Positions 17,601-26,896 of a stretch of DNA of 64,000 bases are shown here, in pieces. Where the stretch lies: positions 1 through 64,000 of the forward strand of contig JAEUSU010000012.1 in assembly GCA_016788635.1 (NCBI GenBank), in the 5' to 3' direction. This DNA is from Flavobacteriales bacterium. Its GTDB lineage: Bacteria > Bacteroidota > Bacteroidia > Flavobacteriales_F > PHOS-HE28. The notes below the pieces were generated by a model, which was not told the DNA's origin, made no database searches, and saw only the letters and a program-made list of their open reading frames with translations. Position numbers and translations under genes: made by a program. Position 1 is the stretch's first letter; each line of letters begins with the position of its first letter.

Positions 17601-18733
17601 TAATCCTTGAAGGGACCTTCAAAGAAGTCCACCCCCACGGCCGGGGGCTGTACACCGTAGCCAGGGCCACTGGAGGTGGTCTCGTCATTGTTGTCCCCAT
17701 TGTAGCAATAGCCCAGACCGCGCTGCACATCGCAACCCACGTAGTCATCGTTGGGGTTGCCCAGGTCGGCGTCCACCCATTGCCCGAAGTAGGTGTTCAA
17801 CAGCGTCTGCGTACCCTGGTTGATGAGCACATAGTTGTAGAAGGACATGTTGTTCACCTCATCGTTGGTGGCGAAGGCGAAGGCTTGCGCACGGATCTCC
17901 ATACCGATCGGCTGGCCACCACTTTCGGTGTGTGCGTTGCCCTTGTCATTGAACACCCACCAAATGGTGCTGTCGCCAAAAAGCGGGACCGGGTCTGTGC
18001 GGAACTTGTTCTTGCAATCATCCGCATCACCGTCCAGGTCATAGTCAGGCATGTCCCCTTGGGTGGGGTCATATGCGCCATCGCCATCCCAATCCACAAA
18101 GGGGGCCAGGTACACATCCAGGTCCGGGTTGTTGGATTCGGCCGGCCAGTCAAAGAAGTACTGGGGGATCTGATAACCTTCGGGGAAACTGGATGCCACA
18201 TCACAATCAGGTGATTCCAGGCAGAGGAAGTAGGCCTGGTGGCGAAGGGCATCCCGCTTACCAGCCCTCCATACGCGATCAAAGGCCGCGCAGAGTTCCG
18301 GTGTGATCGATGCGTCACCATTCACCGTGAGCGGTCCCGGCCAGAAGTCGTTACCCACCTGACGGAAGCGTACGGCAGCCAGTTTCAACTGGTTGTCGGG
18401 GGATAAACCACCCATCCAAAGGGCTCCAGCGAACAAGCATTTGGGGCCATCGAAGGCCGAAGTGGCGGGCACCTCGTATGCCGCCCGGCCGGCGGACCGG
18501 TTCTGCCACATATTACCCCCGGTTTCGATCAGGCAGCGCACGTTGTTCACCCAAAGCTGGGTTACCGTGGTACTGGGCGAACAGCCGGAGGCCTTGGCCC
18601 CCTTGGCACTGGGCTTTCCGGCGCTCTTGTCCCCCTCATATTCGCGGGCAGCCACCTGTCCGGCGAGGAACAGCAGCATGGAAAGGACGGCGAGCGTTCT
18701 GGTAGCGGGCATGGTCTTGCGTTGCATCGGCAT
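14621..18733 (-). CDS. Very large secreted T9SS cargo protein, function unknown
   Basis: 1370 residues. A signal peptide (TLAVLSMLLFLAGQVAAREY) is followed by a long beta-rich, Asn/Asp/Gly-rich body with repeated DWDGDGAYDP and DYDLDGDADD calcium-loop-like strings near residues 200-240. The final ~90 residues have the T9SS type A layout (VKFVNLPQVCTISIFNVSG, LDWDLRNQTNVPIAGGVYIC, VVKWFGVLRP). It should cross the outer membrane by T9SS. It lies between a TonB-dependent receptor and a PorV-like protein with 14 and 15-nt gaps, so all three are almost certainly co-expressed. No catalytic motif was found. An alternative ATG two codons in is equally possible. Confidence 0.85.
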   Translation of the reverse strand: MPMQRKTMPATRTLAVLSMLLFLAGQVAAREYEGDKSAGKPSAKGAKASGCSPSTTVTQLWVNNVRCLIETGGNMWQNRSAGRAAYEVPATSAFDGPKCLFAGALWMGGLSPDNQLKLAAVRFRQVGNDFWPGPLTVNGDASITPELCAAFDRVWRAGKRDALRHQAYFLCLESPDCDVASSFPEGYQIPQYFFDWPAESNNPDLDVYLAPFVDWDGDGAYDPTQGDMPDYDLDGDADDCKNKFRTDPVPLFGDSTIWWVFNDKGNAHTESGGQPIGMEIRAQAFAFATNDEVNNMSFYNYVLINQGTQTLLNTYFGQWVDADLGNPNDDYVGCDVQRGLGYCYNGDNNDETTSSGPGYGVQPPAVGVDFFEGPFKDYDGIDNPLTLNYDSAITFAGIPYKGIGIGYGDGVVDNERFGMRAFLYHNNDGTVTGDPSIAIQYYNYLRAIWKDNSPMLFGGNGHFPTDDPNQDLPSFYMFPGDSDPVGWGTGGIPQAIWTEETAGNQPADRRFIQSAGPFTLEPGAYNNITVGVVFARASGGGPFESVERVRRADDKAQALFDNCFKILNGPDAPNLTIQELDQELILFITNPVGSNNFNESYEELDPTIPEDASDRFYRFQGYEIYQLRDATVTVTDIRDANGNLDPNVARLVAQCDIKDGVGLLYNFIYNEQMGVPVPTLMVVGQDKGVVHSIRITEDKFSNTGNPKLVNFKSYYFLALAYGYNNWENYNANDLTGQAFPYKSGRKSASGSIRSVLGIPHKPDPTNGGTTLNASFGDQFELTRQEGNGNGGLKLDLTQASVDAILNSPTGRQDVITYKTGFGPVDIKVVDPLNVPAADFELWFQDTTLVPTWDPLTYTRFNDAFWMLVKVDGDPTPDDTVRADRIISIRNEQLITSIINNWGISVTIEQTKYTGDFTEPLEATITYADPSKAWYAGIPDQETQTPFNWIRSGTATEGGLGFPDFAGKDDEELYEAILGGTWAPWPLMGDTIFQPCATSVINTRNLARINQTTSALVVFTPDKSKWTRCAVLEATELPSMSEGGSTAKLFPRPFPSRDKNGLKAGDSGYNDAEGTLNGAQPTGMSWFPGYAIELETGERLNMAFSEDSFWGGTRGRDMIWNPTDQVVSNLGQALFAGSHWIYVFRNERRTTATDNRMPQYEPGQPGQYLIDNLTSSAGRTRVFRAVNWVGSAALMPGMELLPIEQGLIPTEMRVVLSVNKPYYTYVNPYAGYQPEINPARNQGKNLYTFSTRAQATQFNQLAVAESACDLIGVVPNPYYAFSGYETSRLDNRVKFVNLPQVCTISIFNVSGTLVRQFSKDNSLTFLDWDLRNQTNVPIAGGVYICHIEVPGVCERVVKWFGVLRPVDLQNF

Positions 18734-18747
18734 GGTCCTCAGTTCGT

Positions 18748-21700
18748 TCAGAAGTCGAAGCGTGCACCGATCCGGATGGTGCGGGGCGCGCCGAAATTGA
18801 AGGGGTTGAACACTTTCTGAGCGTACAGGTCACGGTAGCTCTGGGGGTCCACCTTCGTGTTGATGTCGTTGATGAAGTCCGGTGAGGCCAGATAGCCGTC
18901 ATCCGTTGGCGAACCAGTGGCACGCCAAACACCCGTGATGTTCTGTGTATTGAACAGGTTGGTGATCAGGAGGTAGATGTTCAGGTTGGCGGCCTTGCCC
19001 TTGTCGCCGTCCTTCTGGCCCAGCGTCAAGGGGATGTCGCGGTCGATCTGCATCTCCGTGGTGAATTGCCAGGGCAGGCGCGATCCATTGAGGCTTCCCA
19101 GCAGGGTGTGGTTGCCCACGCCGGCCCCCTCGTTGATCACACGGCCGCTGGCGCTGTACGGTGTTCCGCTGCCGAGAATGGCGACCAGGTTCACCCCCAT
19201 GCGCTCGAACACGCGTGAGCCGAACCACATCGGGCCGTTGTAGTCGCTGCCCGCTCCATAGCGGAAGTCGAAGGTGGTCTGGATGCGGTGGCGCTGATCG
19301 AAATCCAGCGGTGAGATGTTGCGCAGGTTGGGCTGGCCGCTGTTGATCAGGTTGATGCCCGTGTTAATGCCGCTACCGGTACCATCGGCGAACTGCAGGG
19401 TGTAGTTGGCCCGCATCCAGATGTTGCCCGTGCGGCGCAGGTCATAGCTCAGCGTGAACCCCTTCACCGTACCGAAGTCGATGTTCGTGTAAGTGCGGTA
19501 GGTCACCGGCCAGGCTTCCACCACGCGGAAAGCCTGGATCATGTCGCGCAGTTCACGGTAGAAGGCGGCGATCTTCAGGGAAGAGCTCTTGGTGAGCACC
19601 TGCTGGAATCCCAACTCGTAATCGATGGTCTTGGTCGGGCGCAGGTCAGGGTTGGTCAACAATTCCGTACCCGCCACTGTTTCGATGTACGCATAATTGA
19701 TCATGTCCAGGCGCGCAGCCGAAGAAGGACGCTGTGTGAGCACATCGTAGTGGGCGAAGAACACGGCCTCATCCGAGATGGGGAAGGAGAAGGCGATACG
19801 GGGCATCACGTTCACCACGGGCTTGTAATCCACAAAAGCCTCCTTGCGCATCTTGCTGCCGCGCAGGCTGCCATCGGGGTCGGTGCCGTAATTCACCAGG
19901 TAAGGCTGTATACCGTCCGCCTGCCGAAGCACGGTGGGGTCGGTCAACACCTGACCATCCGCGTTGTACCAGGTGTCGCCGTTCCGGTAACCCACCACAG
20001 CGGTAGGGTCGGCGGCATCATTCACATACACCACATAGTCGTTGCCGATGTTACCCGGACGATTGTCCAATGCGGCTTGCACGGAACTGCTGGGTACGGC
20101 ATCACCCGCCGAGAAGGCGGGGCGGAACAGGTACTTGTCCTCCAGCACCTTCTGGTTGGCGTCCCAGCGGTCCACCCGCACACCTACATTGAAGATGATG
20201 TCGTCGAAAGCGAACTTGTCCATGACGAAGCCGGCCATGTACTGCGGTGAGTAGGGCCGCTGCACGCGGGTGAAATTCCCGTTCGCGTCGCGCTCGTCGA
20301 AAAAGTCCTCGAAGGTGGTACGCCCACTGATGCGATTGCCCACGTGGTCGAAGCCGTAGAAGTCCGCGAGATTGTTCCCATCGTTCAGCAGTTCCTCGGC
20401 GCTGAACATGTCCAGACTGAAGGTGGAGGGGTCCAACGCGTCCACGTCAATGAAGTCCGTGCCGCGCACGTCCAGTCCCAACGCGGTACGCAGGCTGCGG
20501 TCGAAGAAGGGCTGGTCATCACCAACAAGGCGATCGTACGTGATGAAGGGCAGGGTGCCGAAGAAGTAATTGACCGTGGAATCACTCCGGTCCAGTTCAC
20601 GCAGGTGGAAGTTGGCCAGCTGCCTGGCCCGCGTCCATAAACCCACCGGGCCAAGGTTGTACTGCCGGGTGGTGAGCTGTTCATACTCAATGCCCACCGA
20701 CACCGCATGCTGTCCCACATCCGCCGCGCCGGAGGCCATGATGCGGAATTGCTCCGTGCGGCGGTCCAGGAACTGGTTGTTGATCTGGCCAATGTTGTTC
20801 CACAAGCTGTATACATCGCGCGGGGCCTGGCCATTCAGCAGGCCGTTACGGGCCTGGATCTCCTGAAAGTTGGAATAAGGTCCAGCCTGGTCGGGGTTGA
20901 AGATATTGGTGGGTGGTTGGTCGAAAAGGGTGAAGAACTGGCTGTTCAAAGCTGCGAGGTCCGGATTGGCCGTGCCCGGGTTGAAGGTCACGAGCGTATC
21001 GCGGAAACCATCGTGGATGAAGGCCTGCCGGGCGAAGTCCAACGTATAGTTGTTCATCCGGTAGGTATTCATGCCGCCAATGTGGCCATAGCGCCATACA
21101 TCATCGCCCAGGTCCTGGCTCTCCACCTTGCGGCGATACTGGGAGTAGTCGAATTGCAGGGTGTAGAAGGCGTTACGCACGGTCGCCCGCTTGTCACCTT
21201 GCGTCTCCTGGGTGTTGAACCGCTGGGTGAACTTGGCGAACGCACGCCAGGTAAGGTCCTTCTGTTGGGGATTGTTCACCGAGTTCAACAGGGAGTTGCG
21301 GTAGTTGTAGTTCTGGAAACTGCCCAGGTCCAGTGATCCGCCCACCGTGAAGTTCATCGTTGGGCCAACGGAGATATCGATCTTACCCGAACCCAATACG
21401 GTCTGCTGCGCCGCACCGGAGCGCGCCTTGGTGGTCTCAAAGTCAGACTCGCGCAGGAAGTCGGTGTTGTAGAACACGGAAGGTTCACCACCCACATTCA
21501 CCACACGCAGGGGGTTGGCCTGGAGCTCTGCTCGCTTGTCGCGGTTCACACGGGTATCACCGTGGTAGAAAGGAGCGCCATCCACCACGTTGGTGTACTG
21601 GCCTGAAAGGAAGAAGCCCAGCAAAGGCCTGGTCTTGTTGCCCACACTGTCCTTCTGGAAGAAGATGGGGCCGCTGAGGCTCGCCTCGAGCTGGTTGAAG

Positions 21701-22482
21701 GCGAACTTGTCCAAGCCATAGATATCGGTCACGTCGTTGCCAAAGCGGTAACCCGAGGTGAGGTAGTCCACCCCGCCGAAGAAGGCGCGGCTGGGGCCAC
21801 GGGTGGTGATGTTGATCACCCCACCGGTCACGTCACCATAGTTGGCCGGAAGACCACCGGTGATCACCTGAACCTCTTCGATGGCGCTCTTGGGCAGGCC
21901 TGTGCCCGCACCTGCCGGCACTTTCACACCGTCGATGTAGTAATAGGTATTGTCCGATCGCGCCCCGCGTATGCTGATGCCACCGCCGGTGCCGGCATCG
22001 CTGGTGCCGCCCACCATGGCCGCGATGCCCGTAGCCGAACGCTGCGGCATGCGCACGATGTCCTCACGCGTAACGATGCCGCCGCTGGATCCACCGTCCT
22101 TGTTGATCAACGGAACCTCGTACTTGATCACCTCGAACTCCTTGAGCTCAACACCGGCCTGCAGGGAAAAGTCCAGGAAGGTGATCTTGTTGCTGTTGAT
22201 CACCACACCGGTCTGTTTCACCGGTTGGTAACCCACGTAGGACACCATCACGTCGTAGGTGCCCGGGTCGATCGGCTTGATGTCGTATTTGCCATCGAAG
22301 TCGGTGGTACCCCCACCGACCAGGGTGCCTCTGTTCTCCACCACAATGTTCACGAAGGGCAGCGGAGATCCGTCCTTCTTGTCCGTGACCTTCCCTCGAA
22401 GACTACCCGTGCCGATCTGGGCAAGTGCGGCGAAAGGGGCGAACAGAACGAGGGCAACGAGGGGGATAAACCTTCTCACCAT
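18748..22482 (-). CDS. TonB-dependent receptor with carboxypeptidase-like N-terminal domain
   Basis: About 1244 residues from MVRRFIPLVALVLFAPFAALA, a clear signal peptide; upstream in-frame ATGs lie beyond the predicted promoter and were rejected. Residues ~25-110 form a carboxypeptidase-regulatory-like beta-sandwich (GSLRGKVTDKKDGSPLPFVNI). The plug domain follows with GGISIRGARSDNTYYYIDGVKV and VITGGLPANYGDVTGGVINI. The rest is a barrel ending in IRIGARFDF with a terminal Phe for BAM insertion. No SusD partner is adjacent; instead the operon continues with the 1370-residue T9SS protein. The substrate is unknown. Confidence 0.9.
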   Translation of the reverse strand: MVRRFIPLVALVLFAPFAALAQIGTGSLRGKVTDKKDGSPLPFVNIVVENRGTLVGGGTTDFDGKYDIKPIDPGTYDVMVSYVGYQPVKQTGVVINSNKITFLDFSLQAGVELKEFEVIKYEVPLINKDGGSSGGIVTREDIVRMPQRSATGIAAMVGGTSDAGTGGGISIRGARSDNTYYYIDGVKVPAGAGTGLPKSAIEEVQVITGGLPANYGDVTGGVINITTRGPSRAFFGGVDYLTSGYRFGNDVTDIYGLDKFAFNQLEASLSGPIFFQKDSVGNKTRPLLGFFLSGQYTNVVDGAPFYHGDTRVNRDKRAELQANPLRVVNVGGEPSVFYNTDFLRESDFETTKARSGAAQQTVLGSGKIDISVGPTMNFTVGGSLDLGSFQNYNYRNSLLNSVNNPQQKDLTWRAFAKFTQRFNTQETQGDKRATVRNAFYTLQFDYSQYRRKVESQDLGDDVWRYGHIGGMNTYRMNNYTLDFARQAFIHDGFRDTLVTFNPGTANPDLAALNSQFFTLFDQPPTNIFNPDQAGPYSNFQEIQARNGLLNGQAPRDVYSLWNNIGQINNQFLDRRTEQFRIMASGAADVGQHAVSVGIEYEQLTTRQYNLGPVGLWTRARQLANFHLRELDRSDSTVNYFFGTLPFITYDRLVGDDQPFFDRSLRTALGLDVRGTDFIDVDALDPSTFSLDMFSAEELLNDGNNLADFYGFDHVGNRISGRTTFEDFFDERDANGNFTRVQRPYSPQYMAGFVMDKFAFDDIIFNVGVRVDRWDANQKVLEDKYLFRPAFSAGDAVPSSSVQAALDNRPGNIGNDYVVYVNDAADPTAVVGYRNGDTWYNADGQVLTDPTVLRQADGIQPYLVNYGTDPDGSLRGSKMRKEAFVDYKPVVNVMPRIAFSFPISDEAVFFAHYDVLTQRPSSAARLDMINYAYIETVAGTELLTNPDLRPTKTIDYELGFQQVLTKSSSLKIAAFYRELRDMIQAFRVVEAWPVTYRTYTNIDFGTVKGFTLSYDLRRTGNIWMRANYTLQFADGTGSGINTGINLINSGQPNLRNISPLDFDQRHRIQTTFDFRYGAGSDYNGPMWFGSRVFERMGVNLVAILGSGTPYSASGRVINEGAGVGNHTLLGSLNGSRLPWQFTTEMQIDRDIPLTLGQKDGDKGKAANLNIYLLITNLFNTQNITGVWRATGSPTDDGYLASPDFINDINTKVDPQSYRDLYAQKVFNPFNFGAPRTIRIGARFDF

Positions 22483-22528
22483 CAACGGTCGGGATTTGCG
22501 TGGATGTTCTGGGGACAACGGGGGGCGG

Positions 22529-22557
22529 TAAAGATATAAATTAACCGGACCTGCAAA
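22529..22557 (-). promoter_or_regulatory. Promoter of the TonB receptor / T9SS / PorV-like operon
   Basis: On the minus strand a -33 TTTG is followed after 17 nt by TATCTTTA, seven of eight positions of TAnnTTTG. It lies ~47 nt before the receptor start in an AT-richer stretch of the intergenic region. Confidence 0.6.
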
Positions 22558-22741
22558 ATTCGCTGAAACCCGCGCTGGACGGCCATTCCAGCGCATTGTG
22601 GCTGTTTCGCACCCGGCCGATCTGGTTGTTCCACGGATCATTTTCCGATCACTTGGGGGCAAGATATCCGCAACACGGTTCATCACACCATCCGTCATGC
22701 ACCATAGTTAGGGCATCATTTACCTGTCCAAAGGGACCGGA

Positions 22742-23032
22742 TCAGTGCTTCCGCATGAACAACCTGCGGAAAAAGGGGTCGCGGTGCGTGTTGGAACCAT
22801 GGCGATCGGCGCGCTTGTTCTGCCGCTTCAAGCGCTTGCGCGTCTGCTTGTCCTGGATCTTGGAATGGCGGGCCTTCATCTCCTTCTCAGCCGCCTGTGC
22901 GTCCTTCTTCTTCTGCTTCTCCTGTTTGGCCAGGATCTTCTCCTGCTGCTTCTGCGTACGGCCACCCTCCTGTGCCACGATTCGGATGGGCAGGGTGGAC
23001 AGGGCCAGCATTACCAGTACGGCAGGTCTCAT
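22742..23032 (-). CDS. Small exported lysine/glutamine-rich protein
   Basis: 96 residues from MRPAVLVMLALSTLPIRIVAQE, a convincing signal peptide. The mature part is one highly charged helix (QKQQEKILAKQEKQKKKDAQ onward), then KRLKRQNKRADRHGSN and a short hydrophobic-basic end RDPFFRRLFMRKH. A coiled coil in the periplasm is plausible. Codon pattern and an almost complete lack of other features make homology recognition impossible by eye. A CATATTTG box 4 nt before its start and a divergent gene support that it is real. Function unknown. Confidence 0.65.
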   Translation of the reverse strand: MRPAVLVMLALSTLPIRIVAQEGGRTQKQQEKILAKQEKQKKKDAQAAEKEMKARHSKIQDKQTRKRLKRQNKRADRHGSNTHRDPFFRRLFMRKH

Positions 23033-23036
23033 GGGG

Positions 23037-23044
23037 CAAATATG
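23037..23044 (-). promoter_or_regulatory. Possible promoter of the small basic protein (CATATTTG)
   Basis: Matches TAnnTTTG at seven of eight positions on the minus strand and is divergent from the next promoter. The short distance to the ATG suggests leaderless initiation. Confidence 0.35.
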
Positions 23045-23068
23045 GCGCGCCACCGCCTTCGGCCGCTG

Positions 23069-23076
23069 TAGCTTTG
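23069..23076 (+). promoter_or_regulatory. Promoter of the Rieske-like gene (-7 element TAGCTTTG)
   Basis: An exact TAnnTTTG match whose last base is 6 nt before the ATG, so transcription should begin at or next to the start codon. Confidence 0.55.
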
Positions 23077-23082
23077 CCCCGC

Positions 23083-23526
23083 ATGGCGGATCCATTGTTC
23101 AAGCGTTGGGCAGGCCTTATGGTCGCTTGCATGGGGCTGGTACTGGCCCATTCCGCCTGCAGGAAGGAGCAGAACCCTACGGTGCCCATCACGCCCGTGG
23201 ACTTCTCCATCAACGTGAACAACCCATCCTATGCGGACATCCAAGTACCCGGAGGATGGGTTTACCTCACCGGTGGGTCCAGCGGCATCATTGTGTACCG
23301 CAAGACCACCGACGAGTTCGTGGCGTTGGACCGCCTGTGCACCTTCCAGACCCAGAACTCCTGCCGTGTGCATGTGGATGACAGCCAGGTGATCGCGCAG
23401 GACACCACCTGCTGCGGGAGCAAATTCCTGTTGTTGGACGGTACGGTGACCCAGGGCCCTGCGCAGATCGGCCTGATCCGCTACAACACCAGCTTCAACG
23501 GCACCATCCTGCGGATCTGGAATTGA
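23083..23526 (+). CDS. Rieske-fold-like lipoprotein lacking the histidine ligands
   Basis: 147 residues. An N-terminal hydrophobic segment ends at Cys in AHSACRKEQ, a probable lipoprotein cleavage site. The body follows the Rieske layout: VALDRLCTF where CTH is expected, then TTCCGSKFLLLDGTVTQGPA where the usual second motif is CPCHGSxFxLDGxVxxGPA. Both histidines are replaced (Phe and Cys) while cysteines remain, including an extra Cys in QNSCRV. The fold and box spacing are seen; loss of a normal 2Fe-2S cluster, or a different ligation, is inferred. It probably sits in the periplasm on a membrane. Confidence 0.7.
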   Translation: MADPLFKRWAGLMVACMGLVLAHSACRKEQNPTVPITPVDFSINVNNPSYADIQVPGGWVYLTGGSSGIIVYRKTTDEFVALDRLCTFQTQNSCRVHVDDSQVIAQDTTCCGSKFLLLDGTVTQGPAQIGLIRYNTSFNGTILRIWN

Positions 23527-23529
23527 GTC

Positions 23530-23650
23530 GATCCGTGGAGATTGGGGGTTGGAAGTTGACGTGGGTTGAGGGTTGAGGCCAACCTTCAACCTCCTACCTC
23601 AACCTTCAACTTGTCATCCCGGCCTTCAGCCGGACAACCCTCAACCGGCT
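23530..23650. repeat. GGTTGAG-type heptamer array, 3' side of ahcY
   Basis: Degenerate seven-base units of the form GGGTTGA/GGTTGGA run in the first half (TTGGGGGTTGG, GGGTTGAGGGTTGAGG) and switch to the complementary CAACCTT/CAACCTC units in the second half, so the tract can fold back on itself. A separate hairpin (CCGGC-CTTCA-GCCGG) lies at its end, close to the ahcY stop codon, and may act in termination. Confidence 0.6.
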
Positions 23651-23652
23651 TT

Positions 23653-24978
<1,326 letters not shown>

Positions 24979-24986
24979 AGGGGCCG

Positions 24987-24994
24987 CAAATGTA
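24987..24994 (-). promoter_or_regulatory. ahcY promoter (-7 element TACATTTG)
   Basis: An exact TAnnTTTG match on the minus strand, identical to the box before rplU. The expected start point falls 0-2 nt before the first ahcY ATG. Confidence 0.55.
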
Positions 24995-24999
24995 CGGGG

Positions 25000-25130
25000 T
25001 TGAGGGTTGTACGGGGTTGGGGGTTGATGTGGCGTTGGTTGGGGTTGGGGGTTGGTTGGGATAGGAGAAGATGATTTATCGAGGACAAGCCCCCAACCTT
25101 CATCAACCTTCAACGCTCAACCTTTCGAAC
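25000..25130. repeat. GGGGTTG-type heptamer array, 5' side of ahcY
   Basis: Repeated GGGGTTG, AGGGTTG and GGTTGGG units fill the ahcY-proximal half. After an unrelated core of ~35 nt the polarity flips to CCAACCTT and CAACCTT units near pcrB. The arrangement mirrors the array on the other side of ahcY. The G-tracts could also form a G-quadruplex on the plus strand. Confidence 0.6.
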
Positions 25131-25133
25131 CAC

Positions 25134-25141
25134 TAAGTTCG
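25134..25141 (+). promoter_or_regulatory. pcrB promoter (-7 element TAAGTTCG)
   Basis: A TAnnTTCG box whose last base is 5 nt before the ATG, which predicts a leaderless transcript. Confidence 0.5.
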
Positions 25142-25146
25142 CACAC

Positions 25147-25890
25147 ATGGTCCGGGTACAGGAACAACTGGAAGCGGCTAAGGGTTCGGGGCGCAAGTTG
25201 CTCGCTGTGCTCATCGACCCCGACTTTGGGCAGGATGAGGCCGCCTTGGAGCGTACGGTGCAGAACGCCTGCATGGCCAAGGCCGATCTGATCTTCGTGG
25301 GGGGCAGCCTGCTGACATCCACCGCCTTTGACCGTTGCGTGGCGCAGGTGAAACGCTGGAGCGACCGCCCGGTGGTGCTCTTCCCCGGCAGCCCCGCCCA
25401 GCTCAGCGCGCATGCTGATGCCGTCCTCTTCCTCTCGCTCATCAGCGGCCGCAACCCGGAACTGCTCATTGGCCACCACGTCACGGCCGCGCCCACGGTC
25501 AAGGCCTTGGGCATTGAAGCCATTCCCACAGGCTACCTGCTGGTGGATGGTGGCCGGAGCACCACCGCGCACTATGTGAGCCAGAGCCTGCCCATTCCGC
25601 ATGACAAGCCGGGCATCGCTGCGGCCACCGCCTTGGCCGGCACGCTCCTGGGGCTGCGCACCATTTACCTGGACACCGGGAGCGGTGCGCTGCGCACCGT
25701 GTCTCCCGAAATGGTGGCGGCCGTGCGTGCCACGGTGGAAGCGCCCATCATCGTGGGCGGCGGCATCCGGAGCGCCGAACAGGCGCAAGCGCTATGTGCC
25801 GCTGGTGCGGATGTACTGGTCGTGGGCACCGCCTTCGAGGAGGACCCCGAGCGCATTTTCGTCCTTAGCGAAGCGGTGCACGGGAACTGA
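25147..25890 (+). CDS. Geranylgeranylglyceryl/heptaprenylglyceryl phosphate synthase (PcrB family)
   Basis: 247 residues forming a TIM barrel. Phosphate- and substrate-binding strings are clear: LAVLIDPDFGQDEA near the N-terminus, then IPTGYLLVDGGRSTTAHYVS, IYLDTGSGALRTVSPEMV and PIIVGGGIRSAEQA, and GADVLVVGTAFEEDPER. The family joins a polyprenyl diphosphate to glycerol-1-phosphate; Bacteroidota members make C20 products. The role of these archaeal-type ether lipid intermediates in Bacteroidota is poorly understood. The promoter box almost touches the ATG. Confidence 0.9.
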   Translation: MVRVQEQLEAAKGSGRKLLAVLIDPDFGQDEAALERTVQNACMAKADLIFVGGSLLTSTAFDRCVAQVKRWSDRPVVLFPGSPAQLSAHADAVLFLSLISGRNPELLIGHHVTAAPTVKALGIEAIPTGYLLVDGGRSTTAHYVSQSLPIPHDKPGIAAATALAGTLLGLRTIYLDTGSGALRTVSPEMVAAVRATVEAPIIVGGGIRSAEQAQALCAAGADVLVVGTAFEEDPERIFVLSEAVHGN

Positions 25891-25894
25891 ACGT

Positions 25895-26806
25895 TCACTC
25901 CTTCCGCAGCCACACGCACAGCTGCATCCCGGTGCCGGTGAGGCGCATCACGGGCTTCAGAATGGCGTCGAATACCGATGGCAGGAAGGTCTTGCACACG
26001 TACTGCTCGTGGAAGGCGATGCTGTAGCCATGCCTGGCCGCATGCCGGCGGAAGCTCTCCAGGTCGAACTCGTACAGGTGGTAAGGCTCGTGCATGGGGC
26101 TGGTGTTCGCCACCAGGTCCGTTCCGCGCAGGCGGTAGTACAGGTTCGCGAAGCGGTTGATGAGCCAGCGCGATGAAGGCACCTCGATGTGCATCACTCC
26201 CCCTTTCCGCAGCCAGCCCATCGCTTTCACGATGGCGGCCGAAGGGTCGTACACGTGCTCCAGCACCACACCGAAGGTCACGAAGTCAAAACTCGCGGGC
26301 TCATACTCCACCTCCTCGATCATGGCCTGCTTCAGCCGCTCAGGCCGGATGCCCATGCGTGTGATGGCGCGTTCGTGAAAGGGCTTGGACGGTTCGAACC
26401 CATGCGTTTCAAAGCCGCCCAGTTCCAAGGCGATCATGGCCTTGCCGATGCCCGCACCCACATCCAGCGCACGCAGGCCGGGCCGGTCGCCCAACAAGGC
26501 CCGTGCACGCCGTACCTCCCCCCCGAAATAGCCTTCTGGCATCTGGAAGTAGTCCTCCTTCCAATAACTCTCTGGTGGAACACCGTAGTGGTCCTGGATA
26601 TCAAAGGGGACGGGTTGCGGGTCGGTGTACACCAATCCGCAGCTGCGGCACCGCACCACGGTGGTGGCAATGCCGATCACCCGGCGGGGGTGCCTGCCGT
26701 GCGGGCGGTTCAGCCGACGGCCCAGCACCCGGTTCTCTTCCACCGGTGTGCCACACATGTTGCAATGCGTAATGCGCCGGAAGGTGTAACGCAGCTGATC
26801 GGACAT
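25895..26806 (-). CDS. Class I SAM-dependent methyltransferase with N-terminal zinc ribbon
   Basis: 303 residues. The N-terminus has a four-cysteine ribbon (HCNMCGTPVEENR and VVRCRSCGLVYTDPQP). The Rossmann methyltransferase domain begins near residue 110 with RALDVGAGIGKAMIALE, and continues with FDFVTFGVVLEHVYDPSAA and VMHIEVPS. Such proteins often methylate sugars or lipids in surface polysaccharide loci, but no such cluster is adjacent. It is convergent with pcrB (4 bp between stops) and divergent from the cyclase gene. Confidence 0.88.
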   Translation of the reverse strand: MSDQLRYTFRRITHCNMCGTPVEENRVLGRRLNRPHGRHPRRVIGIATTVVRCRSCGLVYTDPQPVPFDIQDHYGVPPESYWKEDYFQMPEGYFGGEVRRARALLGDRPGLRALDVGAGIGKAMIALELGGFETHGFEPSKPFHERAITRMGIRPERLKQAMIEEVEYEPASFDFVTFGVVLEHVYDPSAAIVKAMGWLRKGGVMHIEVPSSRWLINRFANLYYRLRGTDLVANTSPMHEPYHLYEFDLESFRRHAARHGYSIAFHEQYVCKTFLPSVFDAILKPVMRLTGTGMQLCVWLRKE

Positions 26807-26896
26807 GGAGGGAACTGTGCTTGGTGAACGGCGCCCGAGTTTACATCATCCACCACGAAGTGGCTTCGCGTGCCCCGCTATCTTCACGCGGCTTCC

